Assembly: GCA_965368335.1 (NCBI GenBank)
Contig: CBDUMN010000039.1
Coordinates: 1-29,986, forward strand
Length of the DNA stretch: 29,986 bases
Origin: CBDUMN01 sp965368335
Lineage (GTDB): Bacteria > Pseudomonadota > Alphaproteobacteria > Rhodospirillales > JAPHRK01
Reading direction: 5' to 3'
The notes below the pieces were generated by a model that saw only the letters and a list, made by a program, of their open reading frames with translations, ran no database searches and was not told where the DNA came from. The position numbers and the translations under genes were made by a program. Positions 15,447 through 23,719 of this stretch are shown here, one piece after another (within the stretch, counting starts at the first letter, position 1; the number at the start of each line of letters is the position of its first letter).

Positions 15447-15704
15447 TTACGCTGAATAAGTTTGACGGAGTTTCGTCAAAATCGGTTCCTGATGGGCTTC
15501 CAGTACGTCCCAGCCGCCGATGAGGTGACCGTCGATGAGGATTTGCGGGACGGTCGTCGCGCCGGGAATTTTAGCTTTCATTTCGCCAAATGCCGTGACC
15601 GACGAACAGTCGATTTCCTCATAGGGAATTTTGTTCCCGTCGAACCAAGTCTTGGCTTTTTTACAAAATACGCAATTGTCTTTGGTGTAAATCTGAACGC
15701 CCAT
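15447..15704 (-). CDS. glutaredoxin (Grx3/GrxC type)
   Basis: This is a small (85-residue) glutathione-dependent thiol-disulfide oxidoreductase. The active site is CVFC (Cys11-Cys14) in place of the classical CPYC. The cis-proline motif appears as TTVPQ and the glutathione-binding GGWD follows (about 63-66). Length and motif order match single-domain class I glutaredoxins. The start at ATG 15704 is preceded by GGGGGAACC. It lies on the same strand between nap and kai but is separated from napB by a strong terminator, so it probably has its own promoter in 15705-15790. Confidence 0.92.
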   Translation of the reverse strand: MGVQIYTKDNCVFCKKAKTWFDGNKIPYEEIDCSSVTAFGEMKAKIPGATTVPQILIDGHLIGGWDVLEAHQEPILTKLRQTYSA

Positions 15705-15791
15705 AACAGGTTCCCCCGAAGCCGATGATTGTCGAATGCGGCCATAGTGACAGACCTTTCGATGTTTGTGAAATGGCTGCGGTCAAAAAGA

Positions 15792-15819
15792 AAAGGACGA
15801 CCCTTTACGGCCGTCCTTT
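15792..15819 (-). terminator. Rho-independent terminator of the nap operon
   Basis: On the minus strand AAAGGACGGCC and GGTCGTCCTTT form an 11-bp stem with one mismatch around a six-base loop, followed by TCTTTTT. It lies 39-66 bases after the napB stop and separates nap from the glutaredoxin gene. Confidence 0.82.
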
Positions 15820-15857
15820 CTTGTCTTCGCCCCCCGCGAATAATGGGAGGAGTGTTA

Positions 15858-16292
15858 TTAGTTGCCTTTGTGTGTATTGGCGACCAACGGCTTGGCGTCG
15901 GCCTGCGGTACGTGGCACTGGGTGCAGAAGTAGCGGCCCATATTGATCTTGTCCATCTCCTTGCCATCGTTGCCGATGTAATGAGACTTACCGATCATCG
16001 GCGCTTCTTCTTCTTTGTAGTACTTCTTGTCGTGGCACTTGACGCAACGGTTGGCTTTCAGATTGATCTGATATTTTGCAACCTTGTGCGGAATAAGGGG
16101 CGGTTGCTCCTTAAAGGTCCGCTCGAACTTCTCTTGGTCCAATTTCAACTGCGGCATGGCCGGGTTGATGGAATTGTCTTCGATTGCTTTGTCCCCGCGC
16201 AAGGATTGAGCGGAGCCTGCTTCGGCGCTCTGAGGAAGCGCCAGGCCGAGGGCCAGGGCAATGGCCGCGACCATAAAGACGAGCTTCTTCAT
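15858..16292 (-). CDS. napB: NapB, di-haem c-type cytochrome subunit of periplasmic nitrate reductase
   Basis: NapB passes electrons to NapA in the periplasm. The 144-residue precursor has a signal peptide (MKKLVFMVAAIALALGLALP, cleavage near AEA-G). It contains two haem-binding motifs, CVKCH and CTQCH, and the conserved PPLIPH segment whose His is a distal haem ligand. The ATG at 16292 was chosen because it starts the signal peptide and has GGAGGAG eight bases upstream; a longer frame reaching into napH lacks these. It is the last gene of the nap operon, 75 bases after napH. Confidence 0.95.
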   Translation of the reverse strand: MKKLVFMVAAIALALGLALPQSAEAGSAQSLRGDKAIEDNSINPAMPQLKLDQEKFERTFKEQPPLIPHKVAKYQINLKANRCVKCHDKKYYKEEEAPMIGKSHYIGNDGKEMDKINMGRYFCTQCHVPQADAKPLVANTHKGN

Positions 16293-16366
16293 GTTGGAAT
16301 CTCCTCCTCTGAAACTCTGTATCAATGAACCAAAACCGGTTCTTCGGGCGATGAAGGAGTGAGCCA

Positions 16367-17272
16367 TCAGGCAGCCTCCTTCACAGCTGCGGCGGGTTTT
16401 TCGCCGTCGGCCTCGCTAGAATTAAACCGGTTGGTGAACTTGAAAACGTCCGGAGCGCAAACGTCGATGCAACGACCGCAGTTTGTGCATTCGGACGCCG
16501 TGATGATGGGTCCGATGTTTTTGTCCGCCCCTTTGAGCGCCGGTGTAATGACCTGCGGCTCCGGGCATACGGCGTAACAATCCATGCAATTGTTGCAGGC
16601 ACTGCGCTTTGAGGCGCTGACCCGCAAAAAGCTTAAATGTCCGATCAGGCCGTAGAAGGCGCCGACCGGGCAGAGATGGCTGCACCACCCTCTGCGTGCG
16701 ACGAAGAGATCGAAGAGGAAAACGGCGAGCACGGCGGCCCACGCAAATCCCATTCCGAAAATCAACGCCCGATGCAACAGGGTGATCGGGTTGACCATTT
16801 CCCAAACGATGACGCCGGTGGCAGCGGATACGACGAGGGTTGCGCCCATGACCCAATAGCGGGTCTTGCGGGAGAACTGAACGCCTCCCTTAAGCTGCAA
16901 CTTCTGCCGTCCCCAGTTGGCGGCGTCGGTGACCAGGTTCACCGGGCAGACCCACGAACAGTAGGTCCGTCCGCCGAACAAGGCGTATGCGACGACAATG
17001 ATCGCTGCGCCGATGATGGCATCGTATTTGATGTCATGACCGGCGAATAACGATTGGAAGAGCATATACGGGTCGGTCAGGGGCAGGATGTCGAGCGTCA
17101 GGGAGGACGCCAGATTGCCTTTGACCAGCCAGTAGCCCGTTAGCGGTCCGACCAGGAAAAGAGCGAGGAAGAAAACCTGCGACAGGCGGCGGGTGATCAG
17201 CCACTTATGGGCCTTGAACCAGCCGTTCGCCGCAATGGCGTCCTTGCCGGGGGTATAGCTGCGATCAATCAT
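16367..17272 (-). CDS. napH: NapH, membrane ferredoxin-type quinol dehydrogenase subunit
   Basis: NapH is an integral membrane iron-sulfur protein that, with NapG, moves electrons from quinol towards the periplasmic Nap proteins. The 301-residue protein has four hydrophobic helices (about 30-50, 85-105, 145-160, 170-192). Two cytoplasm-facing CxxxCP motifs follow helices (CSWVCP and CSHLCP). Two [4Fe-4S] clusters are seen near the C-terminus (CNNCMDCYAVCP and CTNCGRCIDVCAPDVF). The start overlaps the napG stop by four bases. The C-terminus carries an extra Ala/Lys-rich tail. Confidence 0.94.
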   Translation of the reverse strand: MIDRSYTPGKDAIAANGWFKAHKWLITRRLSQVFFLALFLVGPLTGYWLVKGNLASSLTLDILPLTDPYMLFQSLFAGHDIKYDAIIGAAIIVVAYALFGGRTYCSWVCPVNLVTDAANWGRQKLQLKGGVQFSRKTRYWVMGATLVVSAATGVIVWEMVNPITLLHRALIFGMGFAWAAVLAVFLFDLFVARRGWCSHLCPVGAFYGLIGHLSFLRVSASKRSACNNCMDCYAVCPEPQVITPALKGADKNIGPIITASECTNCGRCIDVCAPDVFKFTNRFNSSEADGEKPAAAVKEAA

Positions 17273-18039
17273 TTCGCCACCTCCGGGGTTGGAAGACGGT
17301 CGGGCATATCGAAGATGCCTTGTTTTTCAATCAAGGAATGCCCCGCCTTTTCTTTCTCTTTCCAGCCGAGCTTGTAGTGCTTGCCAATTGCGCCCTTCGC
17401 CACTTGGTGGGGAAGAACACGGATGGCAGACTCTTCAAGCACGCAGGACCGCTCGCATTTGCCACATCCGGTGCAATGGTCCGAATGGACCGTTGGGATG
17501 AACATGGCGTGCTTCCGGGTTCTGGTGTTGGCGAGCAGTTCCAGGGTAATGGCCTTGTCGATGACGGGACAAACCCTGTAACAGACGTCACACCGGAGCC
17601 CAAGGAAGTTGAGGCAGGTTTCGTGGTCGATGAGGACCGCCAGCCCCATGCGGGCGTCGTCAATGTTGGTCAGCTCGGGGTCGAGAGCTCCGGTCGGACA
17701 GGCAGGCACGCAGGGGATGTCTTCACACATCTCACAAGGAACCTCACGCGCTACGAAGTAGGGCGTGCCGACCGGCACTTTCTCGCCGAGCTTTGCCAGT
17801 TTAAGCGTATTGTATGGACAGTCACGAACGCATAACCCGCAACGGACACAGGCGCCGAGGAAATCTTCCTCGTGACCGGCTCCCGGCGGGCGAAGCGCCG
17901 ACGAGGGGAGGGACTTGGCGCCGTTGGAATACAGCCCAAGACCCAGACCGAAAGCGCCCACACCACAGGCAGCCTTAGCCGAATCGGCTAAGAACTGACG
18001 GCGGTTGACGCCTTTGGCTTTTGGTTCTTTATCGCTCAT
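17269..18039 (-). CDS. napG: NapG, periplasmic ferredoxin-type protein with Tat signal
   Basis: NapG is a Tat-exported protein with four [4Fe-4S] clusters that works with NapH in quinol oxidation. The 256-residue protein has a twin-arginine signal NRRQFLADSAKAACG (about 11-25). Cluster-binding runs follow: CVRCGLCVRDCP, CEMCEDIPCVPACP, CDVCYRVCP with an upstream Cys (CLNF), and CTGCGKCERSC. ATG 18039 is chosen because it has GGAAAG upstream and places the Tat motif normally; a TTG eight codons earlier is less likely. It overlaps napH by four bases and lies 67 bases after napA. Confidence 0.95.
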   Translation of the reverse strand: MSDKEPKAKGVNRRQFLADSAKAACGVGAFGLGLGLYSNGAKSLPSSALRPPGAGHEEDFLGACVRCGLCVRDCPYNTLKLAKLGEKVPVGTPYFVAREVPCEMCEDIPCVPACPTGALDPELTNIDDARMGLAVLIDHETCLNFLGLRCDVCYRVCPVIDKAITLELLANTRTRKHAMFIPTVHSDHCTGCGKCERSCVLEESAIRVLPHQVAKGAIGKHYKLGWKEKEKAGHSLIEKQGIFDMPDRLPTPEVAK

Positions 18040-18106
18040 TGGTTTTTCTTTCCAATGCTCCAAAAGAGCCGCTCCCCCCGAGCGGCGAGTTTACAAAAAC
18101 GTTCGC

Positions 18107-20617
18107 TTAAGCCTTAACGACCCGGCAGCCACACTTCTTGAAGTCCGTTTCTTTGGAGAGCGGATCGGTGGCGTCGAGCGTCAGCTTGTTGACCAACTGG
18201 CCGGCATCGAACCAGGGGATGAATACAAGACCTTGCGGCACCTTGTTCCGTCCACGGGTTTCGACACGGGTTTCCAGTTCGCCGCGGCGGGTCTGCAGTT
18301 TCACCGCGTCACCACGCCGCAGGCCGCGGGCCTTGGCGTCGTCGGGGTGCATGTAGACCTTGGCGTGCGGGTAGGCGCGGAAGAGTTCCGGCACACGACG
18401 GGTCATCGACCCGGAATGCCAGTGCTCGAGAACACGACCGGTGGCGAGCCACAGGTCATAATCCTTATCCGGGCTTTCCGCTGCAGGCTCGTAGGGAGCG
18501 AAGATGATATTCGCCTTCCCGTCCGGCTTGCCGTAGAACTTGACGCCTTCGCCTTTCTTGACGTGGGGGTCATAGCCTTCACGGAAACGCCAGAGGGTTT
18601 CCTTGCCGTCAATGACCGGCCAACGCATACCACGAACCTTGTGGTACTGGTCGAACTCGGCCATTTCGTGGCCTTTCTTAGGACCTTCCAACTGGAAGCG
18701 ACGATATTCTTCGAAGATACCTTTCTGGAGATAGAACCCAAAGGCATCCATTTCGTCGTTGCCGTACTTGTTGCCTGCCCCGTCGGTGATTTCCTGTTTC
18801 GGGAATTTGTTCACCTGACCGTTGGCGAAGAGAACCTCATAGAGGGTCTTGCCGGCATGACCGCTGGCGGCGACCGCTTCCTTCGTCCAGACGTCTTCGA
18901 CCTTGAAGCGCTTGGAGAATTCGACGACCTGCCAAAGGTCAGACCTGGATTCGCCCGGAGCCTTCACTTGCTGACGCCAGAACTGGGTCCGGCGTTCTGC
19001 GTTACCGTAGGCGCCTTCTTTTTCCATCCACATGGCGGTCGGCAGAACGAGGTCGGCTGCCTGCGCCGTGACGGTAAAGTAAGGATCGGACACGACGATG
19101 AAGTTCGCCGGATTGCGATAACCCGGATAGCCTTCTTCGTTCATGTTCGGGGCGGCCTGCATGTTGTTGGTGCACATCACCCAGTAGGCGTTGAGCTTGC
19201 CGTCCTTCAACATGCGGTTCTGCAGCACGGCGTGATAGCCGGGCTTCGGAGGAATCACGCCCGTAGGAATGTTCCAGATCTTCTCGGCGGCCTTGCGGTG
19301 CCCTTCGTTGCCGACGACCAAGTCGGCCGGCAGACGGTGAGCGAAGGTGCCGACTTCGCGGGCGGTGCCGCAAGCCGAGGGCTGACCGGTTAGCGAGAAC
19401 GGGCTGTTGCCCGGCTCGGAGATTTTGCCGGTGAGCAGGTGAATGTTGTAGACGAGGCCGTTGATCCAGACACCGCGAGTGTGCTGGTTCATGCCCATGG
19501 TCCACAAGGACATCACTTTCTTCTTCGGATCGGCGTAGAGCTTGGCCAAACGTTCGAGATTGGCGGCCGGAACGCCGGACAGCTTGGCGGTGTATTCCAA
19601 GGTGTACTTGGAAACCGACTTGGCATAGTCGTCGAAGCTGATCTTGGTCAGCTTGCCGCCGGTGCCGGTTTTCGCCTTCTCCAGCGGGTGTTCGGGACGT
19701 AGGCCGTAGCCGATGTCCGTCACGGTCTTGGTGAGGTTGACGTTCTTCTCGAGGAACGTTTTGTCGACCGCATTGTTCTGGATGATGTAGTTGGCGATGT
19801 AGTTGGCGATGGCCAGGTCCGTCTGCGGAACGAAAACCATGCCGTTGTCGGCCAGTTCGAAGGACCGGTGCTCAAAGGTCGAGAGCACATGCACTTCGCT
19901 GCCCGGCTTGGTCAGACGGGTATTGGTCAGACGCGACCAGAGGATCGGGTGCATCTCGGCCATGTTGGCGCCCCAAAGCACGAAAGCGTCTGCGTGCTCA
20001 AGGTCGTCGTAACAGCCCATCGGCTCATCGATGCCGAAGGCGCGCATGAAAGCGCCCACAGCCGAAGCCATGCAGTGACGGGCGTTCGGGTCGATGTTGT
20101 TCGACCGAAGACCGGCTTTCATGAACTTGGCGGCGGCGTAGCCTTCCCAGACCGTCCACTGGCCCGAACCGAACATACCGACCTTGGTGGCGCCTTTAGG
20201 ATCGTTGGGATCCATTGCGGCTTTCCACTTTTCGGCCATGATGTCGAAGGCCTGATCCCAGGAAATCTCGGACCATTCGTTGGAGTTTTTGTCGAACTTG
20301 CCGCCCTTACCGCGCAGCAGCGGCTTGGTCAGGCGGTCTTCGCCGTACATGATCTTGGACAGGAAATAGCCCTTGATGCAGTTCAGACCTTTGTTGACCG
20401 GTGCATCCGGGTCCCCTTGGGTGGCGACCACGCGTTCGTCTTTGACGCCCACCAGAACGCCACAACCCGTGCCGCAGAAACGGCATGCGCCTTTGTCCCA
20501 GCGGATGCCGTCATCGGCAGCCTGTGCGCCCGTTACGCCCGGAAGCGTAACGCCCGCGGCGGCCGCTGCAGCGGTAGCTGCGTTGGCCTTGATAAAATCA
20601 CGCCTAGTTAACTTCAT
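18107..20617 (-). CDS. napA: NapA, catalytic subunit of periplasmic nitrate reductase
   Basis: NapA reduces nitrate to nitrite in the periplasm at a Mo-bis(molybdopterin guanine dinucleotide) centre. The 836-residue precursor has a Tat signal (TRRDFIKANAAT). The [4Fe-4S] site is CRFCGTGC with the fourth Cys in GLNCIKG. The Mo-ligand Cys lies in ARHCMASAVGAF. C-terminal MopB segments such as TGRVLEHWHSGSMTRR and AYPHAKVYMHPDDA are intact, and length matches the family (about 830). The ATG at 20617 has AAGGAGGAGA upstream and begins the Tat signal. It overlaps the end of napD by 14 bases, so the chaperone gene is translated just before its client. Confidence 0.98.
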   Translation of the reverse strand: MKLTRRDFIKANAATAAAAAAGVTLPGVTGAQAADDGIRWDKGACRFCGTGCGVLVGVKDERVVATQGDPDAPVNKGLNCIKGYFLSKIMYGEDRLTKPLLRGKGGKFDKNSNEWSEISWDQAFDIMAEKWKAAMDPNDPKGATKVGMFGSGQWTVWEGYAAAKFMKAGLRSNNIDPNARHCMASAVGAFMRAFGIDEPMGCYDDLEHADAFVLWGANMAEMHPILWSRLTNTRLTKPGSEVHVLSTFEHRSFELADNGMVFVPQTDLAIANYIANYIIQNNAVDKTFLEKNVNLTKTVTDIGYGLRPEHPLEKAKTGTGGKLTKISFDDYAKSVSKYTLEYTAKLSGVPAANLERLAKLYADPKKKVMSLWTMGMNQHTRGVWINGLVYNIHLLTGKISEPGNSPFSLTGQPSACGTAREVGTFAHRLPADLVVGNEGHRKAAEKIWNIPTGVIPPKPGYHAVLQNRMLKDGKLNAYWVMCTNNMQAAPNMNEEGYPGYRNPANFIVVSDPYFTVTAQAADLVLPTAMWMEKEGAYGNAERRTQFWRQQVKAPGESRSDLWQVVEFSKRFKVEDVWTKEAVAASGHAGKTLYEVLFANGQVNKFPKQEITDGAGNKYGNDEMDAFGFYLQKGIFEEYRRFQLEGPKKGHEMAEFDQYHKVRGMRWPVIDGKETLWRFREGYDPHVKKGEGVKFYGKPDGKANIIFAPYEPAAESPDKDYDLWLATGRVLEHWHSGSMTRRVPELFRAYPHAKVYMHPDDAKARGLRRGDAVKLQTRRGELETRVETRGRNKVPQGLVFIPWFDAGQLVNKLTLDATDPLSKETDFKKCGCRVVKA

Positions 20618-20885
20618 AAGTCTCCTCCTTTTCGGCGCCCTCAGAAATAGTGTTGCTATCGTCGAAATAATTGTAGACCAAGGCCGTGTCGGCAACGCCG
20701 TCGATGTCCTTGATCTTGTAAAGCGTATCCGCCGATGCTTTGTCGTCCGGAAGGTCCACGGTCACAACAAGACGCCCGTCGTTGTTCGCCGCGTGGACTT
20801 CCACACCGGGGATGGCCTTTAGCTGTTCCGCTACGGCCTCGACCTTCGTTGGTGAGGTATTAACGACCAGCCCTGAAATACTCAT
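20604..20885 (-). CDS. napD: NapD, chaperone for NapA maturation
   Basis: NapD is a small cytoplasmic protein that binds the NapA Tat signal and delays export until cofactor insertion. The 93-residue product opens with MSISGLVVNTSPTKVEAV, matching the 'isSlvV...p' start of NapD. It keeps the ferredoxin-like beta-alpha-beta pattern, and ends the core with ALVYNYFDD. The C-terminus is acidic. The ATG at 20885 overlaps the napF stop (ATGA), and the end overlaps the napA start, so the three genes are translationally coupled. Confidence 0.92.
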   Translation of the reverse strand: MSISGLVVNTSPTKVEAVAEQLKAIPGVEVHAANNDGRLVVTVDLPDDKASADTLYKIKDIDGVADTALVYNYFDDSNTISEGAEKEETYEVN

Positions 20886-21442
20886 GCCTCCTCCTCCCGT
20901 TGAACGGGCTGTTCGATTTCTTGGCCCGTTGTGAATGAAATGACGTCCACCGGGCAGGGGGCCTGACAGGCTCCGCAGCCGTTGCACGTCGATAAATCGA
21001 CGGAGGGAATGGCTTTCCCTCCGAGTGCCAGTTGAAATTTGATGGCGCGGGGTTCGCAGACGTCGCCGCAAACCCGGCAGGTCACTCCGTTGCTCGATAG
21101 ACAGCCCTCGCCGATCACCGCTTTAAAGGGGAGCGGGGAAGCGGTTGCCGGCTTGGATCGCCAATGAGCAAGAGAATCTTTGGAAAGCGCGCCGGAGTCG
21201 CAGGCTTCGACGCAGTCGCAACAGAAAGTGCATTCACCCTTACTGAAATCGATTTCGGGGAAAGTGCCCGAGCCGCGCACCAGAATCTTCTCGGGGCAGG
21301 CGGCGATGCAGGCCCCTTGTCGGGCGCAGGTGTCGGTGAAATCGTCTTCGGGAAGGGAGAATGGCGCCCGTAAGGCGACGCTGGAGGATCGAAATCCTCC
21401 TCGCAGCAGTTGAAACCGGCTGACCTTCTCGTTTTGAAGCAC
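20882..21442 (-). CDS. napF: NapF, ferredoxin-type protein of the nap operon
   Basis: NapF is a cytoplasmic iron-sulfur protein thought to help mature or load NapA. The 186-residue protein has Cys runs for three to four [4Fe-4S] clusters: CARQGACIAACP, CTFCCDCVEAC, CRVCGDVCEP and CNGCGACQAPCP. It begins with RFQLLRGGFR, which fits the R-x5-RG start of NapF. The start is taken as GTG 21442, the only plausible in-frame start before an upstream stop; its ribosome site (AGAGG) is modest and rather far. It is the first gene of the operon. Confidence 0.9.
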   Translation of the reverse strand: MLQNEKVSRFQLLRGGFRSSSVALRAPFSLPEDDFTDTCARQGACIAACPEKILVRGSGTFPEIDFSKGECTFCCDCVEACDSGALSKDSLAHWRSKPATASPLPFKAVIGEGCLSSNGVTCRVCGDVCEPRAIKFQLALGGKAIPSVDLSTCNGCGACQAPCPVDVISFTTGQEIEQPVQREEEA

Positions 21443-21466
21443 GTGCCAATGGCCTCTTCGCTAGCC

Positions 21467-21511
21467 CCCCGCAAGCCTGCCCGCTCCCCAGTGGACATAC
21501 TCCTTGCGGGG
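21467..21511 (-). promoter_or_regulatory. inverted repeat in the nap leader
   Basis: CCCCGCAAG (minus strand, 21503-21511) pairs perfectly with CTTGCGGGG (21467-21475) across 27 bases. If transcription starts near 21514 this stem-loop forms at the 5' end of the nap mRNA, which could protect the message or modulate translation of napF. Confidence 0.4.
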
Positions 21512-21520
21512 TAAGCAGCG

Positions 21521-21562
21521 AAAATAGGGATGTTAGGGAAAACCCTCATTGACTTTGGTTAA
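21521..21562 (-). promoter_or_regulatory. candidate FNR-type class II promoter of the nap operon
   Basis: TTGACTTTGGTTAA (21549-21562, plus-strand reading) fits the FNR/Anr site TTGAT-N4-ATCAA in six of the eight TTGA/TCAA-type core positions or better. A minus-strand TATTTT (21521-21526) lies with its centre 32 bases downstream. That is the spacing of a class II FNR promoter, where the box is centred at -41.5 and takes the place of a -35. The start of transcription would be near 21514. Anaerobic activation is inferred. Confidence 0.45.
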
Positions 21563-21943
21563 ATAACCACAGGAATTGTGTGGAGAATTCCCGAGTCTTT
21601 TTCTTAGGTATTGGCGGGGGGTCTTTTTAGGTGCTCTAAAAAGTTACGGAAGCTAGGGAAACAGCTTTTTTTGTGTGATTTCCCGTGGGTCTTTTCGATT
21701 GTGCCGAAGCTATCTGAGTGTTGCAGTTTAAGACCTGTCGACTGTGGTACTGATTGTTTTCGCATGCAGAAAAAATGAGAAATATGAGAAAAAATCTACC
21801 AAAGTTGATTTATCCCCGGGGCAAAAAAGAATCGCCCGCGGCTTGATGGTTTCCTTGGACCCCAGCGGCGATTTGCCGCACTCTCTTGGCTGGATAGAAA
21901 CCATAACCGGGGCTCTGAGTTTTAAACTCAAGGGGGGCGTTTC

Positions 21944-23398
21944 ATGTTGGAAAACGGAGAGACCTTACGTTCGGCCAATTGGATGACGCGGCGCTACGCC
22001 ATGGCGCTGACGGTGATCGCAGCGCTGGCCTGTGCGGCCTATGGGGCGTTTGAAATGCTCATCGCTCAGCAGGAAAATACCGGCGCCGTGGTTAATGTCT
22101 CGGGTCGTCAGCGGATGTTGTCTCAGCGCTCCGCTCTGTTTGTCGAGCGTATGTTGCGCGCCGTTTCGACCAAGCAGTATAACGAATTTTCCCGCAAACT
22201 CAGGGAAACTACCAATCTTATGGAGGTCTCCCATATCGCCTTGGTCGAAGGTGACGGGCGTCTCGGCCTTCCCTCCGAGATGAGCGACGAGGTCCGGGCC
22301 ATGTATTTCGAAGGGGAATGGCCGCTCGATAAACAGATGCGCATGTATGTCTCCGCCCTGCGCACCGTTTTATCGATGCCCTATGAGGATATGCGTCCCG
22401 GCACTCAGGAGGTTCGCTATATTCTCTCGACAGCCCCCGGACGGCTGCTGGAATCGCTCGACGCCATGGTGTTCCAATATCAGCTTGAAGGAGAGGGGGC
22501 GTTTAAGCGTCTCCATTGGTTGGAAACGGCAGTGGTGCTAATGACGCTCTGCACCCTGATGCTTGAGGCCGGGTTCATCTTCCGTCCCATGGTCAAACAC
22601 GTGCAGTCGCAGATCGACCACATCACCCAGATATCCGAAGCCCTCCGCCAGGCTCGCGATACCCTGGAGGAAAAAGTCATCCAGCGGACCCGCGAGTTGA
22701 ACGAGGCCAAGACGGCCGCCGAGCAGGCCAATCTCGCCAAGTCGAAATTTCTCGCCGCCGCCGGGCACGACCTTTTACAGCCGCTTGAAGCCATGGGCAT
22801 GTTCATGGGGATGCTGCGCCGCCGGGTCGAAGGAGCGAAGGGGGTGGCGCTGATCGAGGATTTGAAGGCTGCGCAACGTTCCATGCGCCAGTTGCTCCAA
22901 TCCATTCTGGAGTTGTCCAAGCTGGAAGCGGGCGTGGTTAGAGCCAAGCCCGAGACGGTTTCGCTTGCGCCTATTCTCACCCAGATGGAGCGTGAGTTTA
23001 AACCGCTGGCCGCCGAGAAGGGGCTCACGCTGCGGGTTCTGCCCATGCAGGCCGAGATCAAGACCGACCCAGCCTTGTTTGAGCGCATCCTGCGCAATCT
23101 GTTGGGCAATGCGGTTCGTTATACCGAGGAAGGAGGCATACTCATAGGATGTCGTAAGCGGGACGGAAAAATCCGTATCGAAGTCTACGATACCGGCCCC
23201 GGCATCCCCGAGGCCGAGCGCTCCCATATTTTCGAGGAATTTTCTCAGCTCGACGACCCCAATCGCGACCGCTCCGAAGGAATTGGCCTCGGCCTCGCCA
23301 TCGTCGAACGCCTGACAAAACTCCTGGGCCACGAAGTGACGCTACGCTCCCACCTAGGCAAAGGCTCCAAATTCGCCGTCAGCGTCGGGATGGGGTGA
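21944..23398 (+). CDS. sensor histidine kinase with PilJ/NarX-type periplasmic domain, next to nap
   Basis: The 484-residue kinase has TM helices at about 17-41 and 193-214 enclosing a periplasmic helical domain. Its first part, VVNVSGRQRMLSQRSALF (49-66), matches the PilJ-type N-terminal domain and resembles the P-box of the nitrate sensors NarX and NarQ. A coiled coil (about 235-268) leads to HisKA with His275 in AAAGHDLLQPLEAM and a HATPase with NLLGNAVRYT, DTGPGIP and GIGLGLAIV. Kinases with this 'HDLLQPL' HisKA often carry a receiver domain at the end, which is absent here. It is transcribed away from nap and has a strong AGGGGGG ribosome site. A nitrate-sensing role is inferred from domain and position. 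Confidence 0.88.
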   Translation: MLENGETLRSANWMTRRYAMALTVIAALACAAYGAFEMLIAQQENTGAVVNVSGRQRMLSQRSALFVERMLRAVSTKQYNEFSRKLRETTNLMEVSHIALVEGDGRLGLPSEMSDEVRAMYFEGEWPLDKQMRMYVSALRTVLSMPYEDMRPGTQEVRYILSTAPGRLLESLDAMVFQYQLEGEGAFKRLHWLETAVVLMTLCTLMLEAGFIFRPMVKHVQSQIDHITQISEALRQARDTLEEKVIQRTRELNEAKTAAEQANLAKSKFLAAAGHDLLQPLEAMGMFMGMLRRRVEGAKGVALIEDLKAAQRSMRQLLQSILELSKLEAGVVRAKPETVSLAPILTQMEREFKPLAAEKGLTLRVLPMQAEIKTDPALFERILRNLLGNAVRYTEEGGILIGCRKRDGKIRIEVYDTGPGIPEAERSHIFEEFSQLDDPNRDRSEGIGLGLAIVERLTKLLGHEVTLRSHLGKGSKFAVSVGMG

Positions 23399-23649
23399 GT
23401 TTCTTTTGATATTCGCAAGTTGCAGCATGAGTGGGTATTTGTCATTGACCTATCGATCAAGAGTGGTGCAGTCTTTTTGCCACTGCCCGCCATAAGGGCG
23501 ACGCAAAGGGGAGGCGCGCATTCCGCAAGGCGCGTCGAAAGGCAATGGGGTCGTTTTCATCGACCGGTAATAGCCGAGACAGGAACAGGCGGCGTTCGTA
23601 TGAGCGCCGCCCGCAGGATTGTTGCGCGCCTGCTATTTCGTGCGCGTGA

Positions 23650-23696
23650 GCATTACGGGGACATGTTCCGATCCGCAGGATCGGTTACGTGTCCCT
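23650..23696 (+). repeat. GGGGACA-type hairpin repeat, left copy
   Basis: GCATTACGGGGACATGT (23650-23666) opens a hairpin closed by ACGTGTCCC, with a nested CCGATCC-GCA-GGATCGG stem. A relative in inverted orientation lies at 24729-24762 (16 of 17 bases shared), on the other side of the two small genes. The form resembles REP elements linked to RAYT transposases; no transposase is present in the window. Confidence 0.55.
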
Positions 23697-23719
23697 GCTA
23701 GGGTCGGATCGTTTTAGGA

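Larger units (their letters stand above)
21443..21943. other. divergent control region between nap and the PilJ-type kinase
   Basis: The 501 bases separate napF (minus) and the sensor kinase (plus). They include a candidate FNR-type promoter, a leader inverted repeat, a perfect 8-bp-arm palindrome (CTTTTTAG-GTGCT-CTAAAAAG, 21623-21643), and TGAGTTT-T-AAACTCA (21916-21930) 13 bases before the kinase start. The middle (about 21650-21900) is AT-rich and no gene was recognised. Confidence 0.55.

Noticed and set aside
16293..16367. 25-residue N-terminal extension of NapB
   Set aside because: It would bury the signal peptide inside the protein; the inner ATG at 16292 has an excellent ribosome site.
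18005..19393. 462-codon open frame antisense to napA and napG
   Set aside because: It is a reverse-strand shadow of two unmistakable nap genes, crosses their boundary, and matches no family.
20618..20695. 26-residue N-terminal extension of NapA
   Set aside because: It lies wholly within napD and would displace the Tat signal; ATG 20617 has a strong ribosome site.
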